A stretch of 26,618 nucleotides of DNA from Bacteroidales bacterium (GTDB taxonomy: Bacteria > Bacteroidota > Bacteroidia > Bacteroidales > UBA932), in NCBI GenBank assembly GCA_017614795.1, contig JAGABD010000088.1, forward strand, positions 1 through 26,618, written 5' to 3'. The translations under genes and the position numbers were made by a program. The notes under the pieces were generated by a model, which searched no databases, was not told the origin of the DNA, and saw only the letters and a program-made list of their open reading frames with translations. Shown in pieces: positions 16,360-23,089 of this stretch; positions within the stretch are counted from its first letter, which is position 1; every line of letters begins with the position of its first letter.

Positions 16360-16554
16360 TTAGGCCTCCTCCTCAGTACGAAGCTTCTGAACGTAGATAG
16401 CCTTTTCTTTGGCGAGACGACGCTTCTCCGAAGGTTTCGCGAAGTTCTTGCGCGAGCGGAGCTCACGGACCGCACCGGTCTTCTCGAATTTACGCTTGAA
16501 TTTCTTTAATGCGCGTTCGATGTTGTCGCCGTCTTTTACAGGTACTATGATCAT
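16360..16554 (-). CDS. rpsU: 30S ribosomal protein S21 (bS21)
   Basis: The 64-aa protein MIIVPVKDGDNIERALKKFK ... KTGAVRELRSRKNFAKPSEK is a clear bS21, small and very basic. In Bacteroidota ribosomes bS21, with bS6 and bS18, holds the 3' tail of 16S rRNA so that the anti-Shine-Dalgarno is hidden (published structural work on Flavobacterium johnsoniae). In keeping with that, this gene has a long Shine-Dalgarno in front of it, unlike the other genes here. Ribosomes lacking bS21 would have a free anti-SD and translate this mRNA preferentially, giving autoregulation. It has its own promoter about 30 nt upstream of the ATG. Confidence 0.97.
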   Translation of the reverse strand: MIIVPVKDGDNIERALKKFKRKFEKTGAVRELRSRKNFAKPSEKRRLAKEKAIYVQKLRTEEEA

Positions 16555-16563
16555 TACTTTACC

Positions 16564-16571
16564 ACCTCCTT
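16564..16571 (-). promoter_or_regulatory. Strong Shine-Dalgarno of rpsU
   Basis: On the minus strand AAGGAGGT (inside AAAAAGGAGGTGGTAAAGTA) is followed by 9 nt and the rpsU ATG. It is close to full complementarity with the 16S rRNA tail. No other gene start in this window has a comparable purine box, so it is a gene-specific signal. Confidence 0.88.
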
Positions 16572-16585
16572 TTTCTTTGGGGCAG

Positions 16586-16593
16586 CAAATATA
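16586..16593 (-). promoter_or_regulatory. -7 promoter box of rpsU
   Basis: TATATTTG on the minus strand is a perfect TAnnTTTG. It ends 31 nt before the rpsU ATG, leaving a leader of about 25 nt that contains the Shine-Dalgarno. It lies 15 bp beyond the stop of the upstream EEP gene, with no terminator between, so read-through is possible. Confidence 0.7.
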
Positions 16594-16608
16594 GATATTT
16601 TTTTCAAT

Positions 16609-18252
16609 CTAAAAAACAAAAGTGGCCACAATCGGATAATGATCGGAAAGGAAAGGCACTCCGTAGTCGTCCGTGACCACCCTGAAGGACGGGCATCCGG
16701 CAAAGCCCGAGCAATAGATGTAGTCGATTATCCTCGGGCTTTCAGATTCGATGTCGCTCTGCCTGCCCCAGGCGTTGAAGGTAGGACCTCCGTCGGTCAC
16801 GAAAGCGATCATCCTGGAATCCGTCATCTTGCCCTCGAGGGCCTTGAGGCAGGGATCCGAAGGCAAAACGTTGAAATCTCCCCCCAGCAGCATCGGCCAG
16901 CCTTCGGGGTTCATCCTGGCGATATTGTCCACGATGAGCGACAGCCCCTTGAGTCGGGCGTCCTTTCCGCGGTGGTCGAGATGGGTGTTCACGTAGAAGA
17001 ACTTCTGCCCCGTCGCGCGGTCCTTGAAGAGAGTCCAGGTGGCGGTGCGCTTGCAATAGGCGTCCCAGCCCTTGGAAGGCTTGTCCGGGGTCTCGCTGAG
17101 CCAGTATGTCCCCCACTTGACGAGTTTCAGGCGCTTGCGGTTGTAAAAGACGGCCATAGTCTCCCCTTCGCTCCTGCCGTCCTCGCGGCCGACGCCGACG
17201 CACCTGTACTGAGGTGCCTTCTCGAGGATATAATCCAGCTGGAAAGAAAGGGCCTCCTGCACACCGAAGACGTCGGGCGCCTGCGCCGCAAGCATCGCGG
17301 GGGTGCCGGCCTTGCGCTTGTCCCAGGAATTCGCCCCGTCCTTCGCGGTGCCGAACCTTATATTATAGGATGCGACCTTCAGCGAAACGGGCTTGCCAGC
17401 CACCATCTCGACGAAAGCGGCGGCATTGTTGATTTCATCCTCTCGCCAGGACGCCGACACTATGCTGGTATTGAGCTCGGACGCCGGCTTCGAAATCAGG
17501 CGGAAAGCTCCGCCGATATCCTCTATCTTCTCGAATTTCTTCTTCTGGAAGCGCATTCCCCCGCCCATAGGACCCGGGTTCTGCGACACGTTGGCGGGAT
17601 GGATGCCCCAGACGGCGATATAGTCCTCGCCGCACTTGAGCACCGACCCGGGATGGTAGTTTACGCCCGTGGCGAACTGCACCTTCCTGCCGTTCAGCTC
17701 CTTCGCGGTCACGTTCGCCCAGCGGCTGCCGTCGTAGACATCCACGCGCAGGCTGATATCGACCTTCTCTCCCTTATACTCGACGCCGTAGGCGGTCATC
17801 TCCATCCAGACGTTGTTGCCCCTGCGTCCGACTATGCTCCGGCGTCCGGCAGTGCCGTCCAGCCGCACCTCCTTCTCTCCGTCCCAGAGGCGCACGCCCC
17901 CGAGACCCACGGTCTTGCCCACGAAATACTCGTCGCATCCCGCGCCTTCGTTCTTCTGCTGCTCCTCGGTGGGATACCAGTGCCACTTGCCGAGTTCGTC
18001 GTCGATCTTGCCGGTCTTGCTGTAGATGTCGATGGCGCCGCGCCCGTCATAGTAGAAGCGCAGGGCCATATACTGGTTCTCGACCGCCGGGCCGTGATGC
18101 CCGATCTGCCTGAACTCGTTGTCCTGGGGGCTCCAGAGTTCGGTCACCTGCTGTTTGTCGGTCAGGCGGAACTGGCTGTAGAAGCAATGCTGCTGGGCAT
18201 AAGCCGCGGCGCCTGCCAAGATGGCCAGGACGCAGAGAAGAGTCTTTTTCAT
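16609..18252 (-). CDS. Secreted two-domain protein: DUF4861-like domain plus endonuclease/exonuclease/phosphatase domain
   Basis: The 547-aa protein has a signal peptide (MKKTLLCVLAILAGAAAYAQ). Residues about 40-285 (ENQYMALRFYYDGRGAIDIY, KWHWYPTEEQQ, VGLGGVRLWDG) resemble the DUF4861 family of Bacteroidota; this assignment is moderate. Residues about 290-547 are a complete EEP hydrolase: ASYNIRFG (Asn297), GVQEAL (Glu333), NTHLDHRG (His424, Asp426), GGDFN (Asp459, Asn461), IDYIYCS and SDHYP (Asp537, His538). Secreted EEP proteins may act on nucleic acids, sugar phosphates or phospholipids; the substrate is unknown. It is third in the sppA-OMP-EEP operon, 3 bp after the OMP gene. Confidence 0.85.
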   Translation of the reverse strand: MKKTLLCVLAILAGAAAYAQQHCFYSQFRLTDKQQVTELWSPQDNEFRQIGHHGPAVENQYMALRFYYDGRGAIDIYSKTGKIDDELGKWHWYPTEEQQKNEGAGCDEYFVGKTVGLGGVRLWDGEKEVRLDGTAGRRSIVGRRGNNVWMEMTAYGVEYKGEKVDISLRVDVYDGSRWANVTAKELNGRKVQFATGVNYHPGSVLKCGEDYIAVWGIHPANVSQNPGPMGGGMRFQKKKFEKIEDIGGAFRLISKPASELNTSIVSASWREDEINNAAAFVEMVAGKPVSLKVASYNIRFGTAKDGANSWDKRKAGTPAMLAAQAPDVFGVQEALSFQLDYILEKAPQYRCVGVGREDGRSEGETMAVFYNRKRLKLVKWGTYWLSETPDKPSKGWDAYCKRTATWTLFKDRATGQKFFYVNTHLDHRGKDARLKGLSLIVDNIARMNPEGWPMLLGGDFNVLPSDPCLKALEGKMTDSRMIAFVTDGGPTFNAWGRQSDIESESPRIIDYIYCSGFAGCPSFRVVTDDYGVPFLSDHYPIVATFVF

Positions 18253-18255
18253 AGG

Positions 18256-19020
18256 CTAAAAACCGAAGACCAGACCAACTGTCCAGTATTTCATATCGTT
18301 CTTGGGCGAGCCGTCGATGGAACCGTCGCGGAAGATGGATTTCGGACTGTACCTGAAATAAACTCCAAGGCCGTCGAAATCGATGGAAGCGAAATAGTTT
18401 ATAACGGTGTTCTCGACCTTGGGCTTGCGGTCCCTCGCGCTGGCTTCTATTGTCTTGTTCGTAACGAAATTGGTCTTGATGGAGGTATATTTGTTTATGT
18501 TGAAATCCACTTCGGCGCCACCCCTAACGGAGAACCACGGAGCGTGGAAGCCGAGCGACACGGGAACCGCGAGCGCGAAGGTGCGGATGCGCTGGTTGAA
18601 GTCTTCCACATCGTGGCCATAAAGAGTTTGCGGGTCGCTGAAATAGAAACTCTTGCCGACCAGCCCCACGGCATATCCCTTGGCCAGCTCGAACTGGTTC
18701 CACTTGAGGTCCAGGCCAGTTTCGAGAGACACCCAGGATGCGGGGTGGAAACCTAACTGGAGGGCGTTCAGGCCTATTTCGTGCGACTGGAAGAACTTGC
18801 CTTCAAGTTCCTTCCGGCCGCTCACCTGATGGAATCCGAAATAAAAGTACGACAGGCCATCTGCGCTGAAAAGGTTTTCGCGCTTGGCCATCTTGCGCTT
18901 GTGCGCGTTGACGGTCATCTGTTCGATTTCCTTGAGGCGGTCCTTTGCGCTGGTCTGTGCCAGCATATCGTTGGTTGCACAGGCGAGAAGGATGCCCAGT
19001 GCCAAAAATATCTTTTTCAT
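18256..19020 (-). CDS. Predicted outer membrane beta-barrel protein (254 aa)
   Basis: A signal peptide (MKKIFLALGILLACATNDMLA) is followed by a short helical Lys/Arg-rich segment and then about eight amphipathic strands rich in aromatic residues (LSYFYFGFHQVSG, NALQLGFHPASWVSLETGLD, FDGLGVYFRYSP). It ends YWTVGLVFGF, with the terminal Phe expected of an outer-membrane barrel. Size and pattern fit the small 8-strand OMP_b-brl class (PorT/OmpW-like); no specific function is recognised. Its ATG overlaps the sppA stop by one base (TAATG), so its translation is probably coupled to sppA. Confidence 0.75.
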   Translation of the reverse strand: MKKIFLALGILLACATNDMLAQTSAKDRLKEIEQMTVNAHKRKMAKRENLFSADGLSYFYFGFHQVSGRKELEGKFFQSHEIGLNALQLGFHPASWVSLETGLDLKWNQFELAKGYAVGLVGKSFYFSDPQTLYGHDVEDFNQRIRTFALAVPVSLGFHAPWFSVRGGAEVDFNINKYTSIKTNFVTNKTIEASARDRKPKVENTVINYFASIDFDGLGVYFRYSPKSIFRDGSIDGSPKNDMKYWTVGLVFGF

Positions 19021-20687
19021 TATTCTGCGATGTTAACGGGGTCGATAGTAAAATAAGGCATGATGGCCATTGCATTGAAGCCTGGGCGCATAATCTGCTT
19101 CACCCTTGCGAGAGGCTCTTTCTTCTTCTCGTCGCCGGACTTCAGGCTCTCCATAAAGGACTTCTTGGCGGGGTAGCTGACGAGACGGTAGTTCTTGAGG
19201 CCCACCAGCTTGGCGGTGTACTCCACCGCGTCGAGCAGGGTGCCCTTTTCATCCGCAAGGCCGTTGCCGAGAGCGTCCTTCCCGGACCAGACGCGGCCCT
19301 GGGCTATCTCGTCCACAGCCTCGGTGCTCATCGAGCGGCCCTTGGAAACCACCCCCACGAAGGTATCATAGATGCCCTCTATCTCCTGCTGATACCAGGC
19401 TTCCTCCTCCGCGTTGAGGGGGTTGACGCCCGTTCCCATACCGCTGTGGGCGTTTGTGCCGACGCTCACGAGGTTCACGTGCAGGTTCTTGCTCACCGCT
19501 TTGCCGAAGGAAGGTATCATTCCGAAGACTCCGATGGAGCCGGTAAGGGTGGCGTTGTCCACGAAGATGCGCTTGCAGCCCGCGGAGATGAGGTATCCGC
19601 CCGAAGCCGCATAGGAGCCGTAGCTTGCGATGACCGGCTTGTCCTTGCCCAGAAGTTCGATTTCGCGGCGGATCATATCGGCCGCGACGACCTCTCCGCC
19701 GGGAGTGTTCACGCGGAACACCACGGCCTTGACGGTGGAATCGGCGCGCACCGCCGCAATCTCCCTCGCAAGCTTCTCGCCCACGAGTCCGTCGCCGCCG
19801 CGCACAATCTCGCCTTCGGCGTAAATGACCGCTATCTTCTTGGAAGAAGAACCTTTCTTGAGGTCCTTGATGTAGTCCTTGAGGGCGACCGTCTTCACAT
19901 CGTCGGCATCTGTGGTGCCGAACAGATGGCAGAGGTAGTCCTCCATCTCGTCGCGGTACTTCAGGCCGTCCACCAGGCCGTTGTCCAACCACGATTTGGC
20001 CGTGCCGAGCGCCAGGCCGTCAGCCATCGCGTTGAGCTCTTCGACGCTCTTGCCGCGGGACTCCGCAATCTCGCTCACGAAACTTCCCCAGATGGAGCCG
20101 AGGAGTTCTTCATACTGCTGGCGGTTCTCCGGGCTGATGTCGTTGCGGATATACATCTCGCCCGCCGATTTGTATTTGCCGTGACGGATCAGCTGAACCT
20201 CTATTCCAAGAGTGTCCAGGAGGTCTTTCACGAAATACTGAGTGCTTCCCAGGCCGTTCAGGGTGCCGCCTCCCTGCGGATGCAGGAACAGACGGTCAGC
20301 CACCGAACCGAGGTAATAGCTGCCGTTGCCGAGCGATGCAGCCCAGGCCACGACGGGCTTGCCCTTGGCGCTGAAACGCTTCAGATATCCGCGCACCTCT
20401 TCCACGACCGCGGTGCTGCCGGAGAAATGGTCGAGGTTAAGGTATACCATTGCGATGTCCTTGTCGTCGGCAGCCTTCTGCAGGGCGCGTTCCACTCCGA
20501 GGAGCGAAAGGGTGGAGCTGGTGTTGATGCCGCCGAGGCCGATGGAGAAAGCGGATCCTCCCCTTTCGGCTATCGACTCTTTCAAATCAATCTTGAGAAT
20601 CTTCCCCTTCAGGAAGCCTTTTTCCGCGGAGAATGCGCCAGTGCACAGAAGCAGGCAGGCGGCCGCGGAGAGAATAAGTTTCTTCAT
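19020..20687 (-). CDS. sppA: Signal peptide peptidase SppA, 67K type
   Basis: SppA is a Ser/Lys protease that digests cleaved signal peptides. The 555-aa protein has the tandem two-domain layout of the long SppA form. The Lys general base lies in the N-terminal half (RHGKYKSAGE, Lys173) and the Ser nucleophile in the C-terminal half (SYGSYAASGGYLISAG, Ser362). TLTGSIGVFG is also characteristic. The N-terminus, MKKLILSAAACLLLCTGAFS, looks more like a cleavable export signal than the usual longer membrane anchor, so it may be periplasmic. A longer open frame to 20780 runs into the tRNA promoter; the ATG at 20687 is chosen because it starts this signal. First gene of a three-gene operon. Confidence 0.93.
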   Translation of the reverse strand: MKKLILSAAACLLLCTGAFSAEKGFLKGKILKIDLKESIAERGGSAFSIGLGGINTSSTLSLLGVERALQKAADDKDIAMVYLNLDHFSGSTAVVEEVRGYLKRFSAKGKPVVAWAASLGNGSYYLGSVADRLFLHPQGGGTLNGLGSTQYFVKDLLDTLGIEVQLIRHGKYKSAGEMYIRNDISPENRQQYEELLGSIWGSFVSEIAESRGKSVEELNAMADGLALGTAKSWLDNGLVDGLKYRDEMEDYLCHLFGTTDADDVKTVALKDYIKDLKKGSSSKKIAVIYAEGEIVRGGDGLVGEKLAREIAAVRADSTVKAVVFRVNTPGGEVVAADMIRREIELLGKDKPVIASYGSYAASGGYLISAGCKRIFVDNATLTGSIGVFGMIPSFGKAVSKNLHVNLVSVGTNAHSGMGTGVNPLNAEEEAWYQQEIEGIYDTFVGVVSKGRSMSTEAVDEIAQGRVWSGKDALGNGLADEKGTLLDAVEYTAKLVGLKNYRLVSYPAKKSFMESLKSGDEKKKEPLARVKQIMRPGFNAMAIMPYFTIDPVNIAE

Positions 20688-20761
20688 AAACCGGATAGTT
20701 TTAATACGGTCAGCGAATTTAGCAAAAATTTGGCCAAAAATCCGAAATCCCGCATTTTTAC

Positions 20762-20769
20762 TATCTTTG
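20762..20769 (+). promoter_or_regulatory. -7 promoter box of tRNA-Leu
   Basis: TATCTTTG matches TAnnTTTG perfectly and ends 11 nt before the first base of tRNA-Leu, so a 5' leader of only a few nucleotides is expected. The promoter faces away from sppA. Confidence 0.75.
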
Positions 20770-20780
20770 CAGTCCACCAA

Positions 20781-20862
20781 GCGGGTGTGTTGAAATTGGT
20801 AGACAAGCCAGACTTAGGATCTGGTGCCTTACGGCGTATGGGTTCGAGTCCCTTCACCCGCA
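20781..20862 (+). tRNA. tRNA-Leu (anticodon UAG)
   Basis: The acceptor arms GCGGGTG (20781-20787) and CACCCGC (20855-20861) pair fully. The D-arm contains AAATTGGTAGAC. The anticodon stem CCAGA/TCTGG holds loop CTTAGGA with anticodon TAG. A long class II variable arm, TGCCTTACGGCGT, and TTCGAGT in the T-arm complete the molecule. The discriminator base is A at 20862. CCA is not encoded (CTT follows), so it must be added by CCA-transferase. It reads CUN leucine codons. Confidence 0.97.
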
Positions 20863-20934
20863 CTTTCCGAAGCGCTCCCTCCCGGGGCGCTTTCGTCATG
20901 CCCGGCTCCGACCGGGCATCTCGTGCGGGTGAAG
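20852..20934 (+). repeat. 12-bp inverted repeat involving the tRNA-Leu 3' end
   Basis: CTTCACCCGCAC (20852-20863), the 3' strand of the tRNA plus one base, is perfectly complementary to GTGCGGGTGAAG (20923-20934). Two smaller hairpins lie between the arms. The downstream arm can compete with the tRNA's own acceptor strand, which pairs over only 7 bp. Confidence 0.6.
20870..20892 (+). terminator. Hairpin just after tRNA-Leu, possible terminator
   Basis: AAGCGCTCC (20870-20878) and GGGGCGCTT (20884-20892) form a 9-bp stem with one G-U pair and a 5-nt loop, followed by only a weak TTTCGT. Another perfect hairpin follows at 20898-20919 (ATGCCCGG / CCGGGCAT, 6-nt loop). One or both could end or protect the tRNA transcript. 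Confidence 0.45.
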
Positions 20935-20944
20935 ATTGTGTCCA

Positions 20945-20964
20945 TTGAGGGGCGTTCCCCTCAA
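20945..20964. repeat. Perfect 8-bp inverted repeat
   Basis: TTGAGGGG and CCCCTCAA flank a CGTT tetraloop. It lies in the gene-free stretch after tRNA-Leu; there is no T-run, so the function is unclear. Confidence 0.55.
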
Positions 20965-21000
20965 ACTCCCTGCGTCGGCTTCGCCTCCGAAATCCCCCCA

Positions 21001-21022
21001 CCGGCCTTTCAGCCGGCTTTTT
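21001..21022 (+). terminator. Candidate Rho-independent terminator in the tRNA-lipoprotein gap
   Basis: CCGGC (21001-21005) and GCCGG (21012-21016) form a short GC stem with a 6-nt loop, followed by CTTTTTCG. It is the only hairpin in this gap with a T-run and may be the real end of the tRNA-Leu transcript. Confidence 0.5.
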
Positions 21023-21032
21023 CGCGTGCCAA

Positions 21033-21124
21033 GGTGATCCCGACCTCTCAAATTTTGCGAGGTCAGGATCATTTTGGGCCGTTTTTGAGCTCAACCTCAT
21101 TATTTCGGCGAGGTTGGGATCACC
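21033..21124. repeat. Inverted pair of REP-like palindromic elements (BIME-like)
   Basis: Unit A (21033-21071) and unit B (21086-21124, opposite orientation) are imperfect copies of one 39-bp element separated by 14 bp. Both start GGTGATCCC, carry a hairpin (GACCTC/GAGGTC in A, AACCTC/GAGGTT in B) and end in TCA. The loops differ freely, but the stem change G-C to A-T is compensatory. The outer GGTGATCCC and GGGATCACC also pair across the whole element. No coding sequence is seen here. Confidence 0.65.
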
Positions 21125-21144
21125 TTTTCATCAGAATTATTCAG

Positions 21145-21152
21145 TATATTTG
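21145..21152 (+). promoter_or_regulatory. -7 promoter box of the FISUMP-like lipoprotein gene
   Basis: TATATTTG is a perfect TAnnTTTG ending 23 nt before the ATG at 21176. A 7-bp inverted repeat (ATTTGTG, 6-nt spacer, CACAAAT; 21148-21167) overlaps the box and the expected start site and could be an operator or leader hairpin. Confidence 0.65.
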
Positions 21153-21175
21153 TGGATAAACACAAATAAACTACA

Positions 21176-22876
21176 ATGAAAAGAATTCTTCTGCTTGCGG
21201 CGATGGTTCTGCCGATAGCTTTCTTCTCCTGCAAGAAAGACAACCATGCCTCCAACCCCTATAAGGGCAAAGAGTGCGTGACCCTCGACGTCACGAACAT
21301 CGGCCCGGTAACCGCGACGCTCCATGGGTATTTCGACCCGAAGCAATCCGCCCACTGGACTGGGTACTATTTTATTGTGAGCTTCGACAAAGCCGGTTGC
21401 GACGTAGACTCCCTGCTCAATGGCAAAGAACACATACCTTTCGGTGCTTACGATGTATTGCCCCCGGAGGGAGCGGAGCAGGTGATCCTTCCTTCCAACC
21501 ACAAATTGAAGCGGACTGCCAGCCTGCCTTTCAGCGACACCACCTACTTCGTACGCGCTCTCATCTATTACGCAGACACGGTGCTCCAAAAAGAATGGTT
21601 CATCCAGGCGGACAATATCAAGAGTTTCAGCACCAAATCGCTCAGTATGAAGGTCCTGACGAAGGATGCTACCGACATCACGCCCTTTACAGCGGTCCTG
21701 GGTGGCCAGGTGGAGACGAATGCCGGCAAAGATGCCGATATCGAAACCAGGTTCATCGTGGGTCCCGAAGGCGCCAGTCTGGATAAACTTATCAGCGACG
21801 GTTACCGTACCGACTGGAAAACCCTTGAACCGGCCGGAGACCTTTCTTTCTCCGACAGCCTCAAGTACACGAGTCTTGATTTCTCTACCACATACAGTTA
21901 TGTTGCCTGCGTAAGAGTAAACGGGCCGGAGTACTACGGAGAAGTCAAGAGCTTCACAACGGCGGATTTCAACCCGACCGTTACCACTCTCGCGGCTGAA
22001 GCCGGTCCCATCAAGGCCGCCCTCAAGGCGACAGTATCACCCTGCTTCAAGCCCAAATATGGGGATATGCAGTTCCTGCTGGGGCCCGCGGGATCCACCA
22101 TAGAATCGCTCAAAGCCAGTCCCGAGGCGATAATTAACGCCTCGCAGGGAGACGATTACGCCAGTTTCTCGGCAACGACCGGACTTCTTAAGATGTCCAC
22201 TACCTATTGCGTGGCCGCTTATGCCAGGATTGCCGGGAAGGAAGCGTACGGCAATGTGGTTTCGTTTACGACCACATCGCGCACGGCGCCTTCCGACGCA
22301 GTGGAGATGGGACTCAGCGTATTCTGGGCTCCCAACAATGTCGGTGCGACATCGCCTGAAGGTGTAGGCGGCTATTACGCCTGGGGCGAGGTCGAGACCA
22401 AGGCGTATTACGAAAAGGAGAATTACAAGTGGGACGAGGGTGAAGGAACCAAATGGGTACTGACGAAATACCTCTCTTCTACAACCTGGGGACCAGTCGT
22501 CGACAACAAATACGTTCTGGACCCCGAAGACGATGCCGCCACGGTCGTGATGGGCTCACCCTGGCGAATGCCTACGGTGAATGAGTTTGGTGAGCTGCTC
22601 GATTATTGCGACTGGGAAAAGAAAGAAATCAACGGGCAAACCGGATTCCAGGTTACCAGCCGTCTCACCGGGAACAGCATCTTCCTCCCGCTGTCCGGTC
22701 TTTACGATGGCGACTATGTTCGTGATTATTTAGCCTATTACTACTCCAACCAGACAAACGGCGGTTTCTCCGCCTATGCGCTGAGAGTATACAACGATTC
22801 GTTTGTGAACGAAGCGCCGTCCATAACCTCATCATTCCGTTGTTATGGCACAAATATCAGGGCTGTCAGGGAATAA
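21176..22876 (+). CDS. Surface lipoprotein with fibronectin-III-like repeats and FISUMP-like C-terminal domain
   Basis: The 566-aa protein has a lipoprotein signal (MKRILLLAAMVLPIAFFSCKK, lipidated at Cys19). Three beta-sandwich units follow at about 30-155, 160-262 and 265-365, each ending in a strand like VKSFTT or VVSFTT and repeating the 'TA(V/T)LxG' and 'TTYxVxAxxR' patterns of FN3-like domains. From about residue 372 the protein shows the common Bacteroidota motif DAVEMGLSVFWAPNNVGATS, YYAWGEVETK, then SPWRMPTVNEFGELLDYCDW and GNSIFLPLSGLYDG, the FISUMP-like domain. The function is unknown; a surface binding role is likely. It is the first gene of the accessory block, with its own promoter. 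Confidence 0.85.
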   Translation: MKRILLLAAMVLPIAFFSCKKDNHASNPYKGKECVTLDVTNIGPVTATLHGYFDPKQSAHWTGYYFIVSFDKAGCDVDSLLNGKEHIPFGAYDVLPPEGAEQVILPSNHKLKRTASLPFSDTTYFVRALIYYADTVLQKEWFIQADNIKSFSTKSLSMKVLTKDATDITPFTAVLGGQVETNAGKDADIETRFIVGPEGASLDKLISDGYRTDWKTLEPAGDLSFSDSLKYTSLDFSTTYSYVACVRVNGPEYYGEVKSFTTADFNPTVTTLAAEAGPIKAALKATVSPCFKPKYGDMQFLLGPAGSTIESLKASPEAIINASQGDDYASFSATTGLLKMSTTYCVAAYARIAGKEAYGNVVSFTTTSRTAPSDAVEMGLSVFWAPNNVGATSPEGVGGYYAWGEVETKAYYEKENYKWDEGEGTKWVLTKYLSSTTWGPVVDNKYVLDPEDDAATVVMGSPWRMPTVNEFGELLDYCDWEKKEINGQTGFQVTSRLTGNSIFLPLSGLYDGDYVRDYLAYYYSNQTNGGFSAYALRVYNDSFVNEAPSITSSFRCYGTNIRAVRE

Positions 22877-22880
22877 ACAA

Positions 22881-22958
22881 ATGAAGAAGTATCTTTTAAT
22901 GGCAGCGTCCCTGCTTCTTGCAGCGGCCTGCGGACAGAGGCCTGGCTCGGACAGATAA
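22881..22958 (+). pseudogene. Lipoprotein signal-peptide stub (25 codons), probable remnant
   Basis: An ATG four bases after the previous stop encodes MKKYLLMAASLLLAAACGQR plus five residues. This is a complete lipoprotein signal with lipobox AAAC but almost no mature protein. Just after the lipobox, the +1 frame continues as RGLARTDNHTGYINKNNADW and then stops (TGA at about 22996). This suggests a frameshifted, internally deleted lipoprotein gene. A real mini-lipoprotein cannot be excluded. It would be cotranscribed with the preceding gene. Confidence 0.5.
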
Positions 22959-23002
22959 CCACACCGGTTATATCAATAAGAACAATGCCGACTGGTGAGT
23001 GA

Positions 23003-23048
23003 GGTGAAAAAGTAGCAAAAGTTGGTGGATTCGTTGCAATGAATCCGG
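23003..23048 (+). repeat. 46-bp promoter-upstream repeat, copy 1
   Basis: This copy matches 24809-24854 at 40 of 46 bases and includes the core GCAAAAGTTGG and GGATTCGTTGCAAT. It ends 11 bp before the -7 box of the phosphodiesterase lipoprotein gene, the same distance as copy 2. Position and orientation suggest an upstream promoter element or regulator site. Confidence 0.7.
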
Positions 23049-23059
23049 TGGAGATTGGC

Positions 23060-23067
23060 GTACTTTG
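23060..23067 (+). promoter_or_regulatory. -7-like box of the phosphodiesterase lipoprotein gene
   Basis: GTACTTTG aligns with TATCTTTG of copy 2 (both end CTTTG) at an identical distance from the repeat. It ends 22 nt before the ATG at 23090. Confidence 0.5.
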
Positions 23068-23089
23068 CCTATCGAGAACCGTTGATTAT

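Noticed and set aside
16639..18756. A 705-codon plus-strand open frame across the EEP protein and small OMP genes
   Set aside because: It spans two real genes in antisense and has no family features; the minus-strand frames contain complete motifs.
18945..20948. A 667-codon plus-strand frame opposite sppA and reading into the tRNA
   Set aside because: It runs antisense through sppA and continues into tRNA-Leu, so it cannot be a normal gene.
20923..21032. An integrated mobile element at the tRNA-Leu 3' end
   Set aside because: No integrase gene and no direct repeat of the tRNA 3' end in the same orientation is seen; the match at 20923-20934 is inverted, so it is not an att site of the usual kind.
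20684..21100. A minus-strand frame over the tRNA with the peptide KGLEPIRRKAPDPKSGLS
   Set aside because: This is the classic false protein read from the antisense of a tRNA-Leu gene; the tRNA structure is complete.
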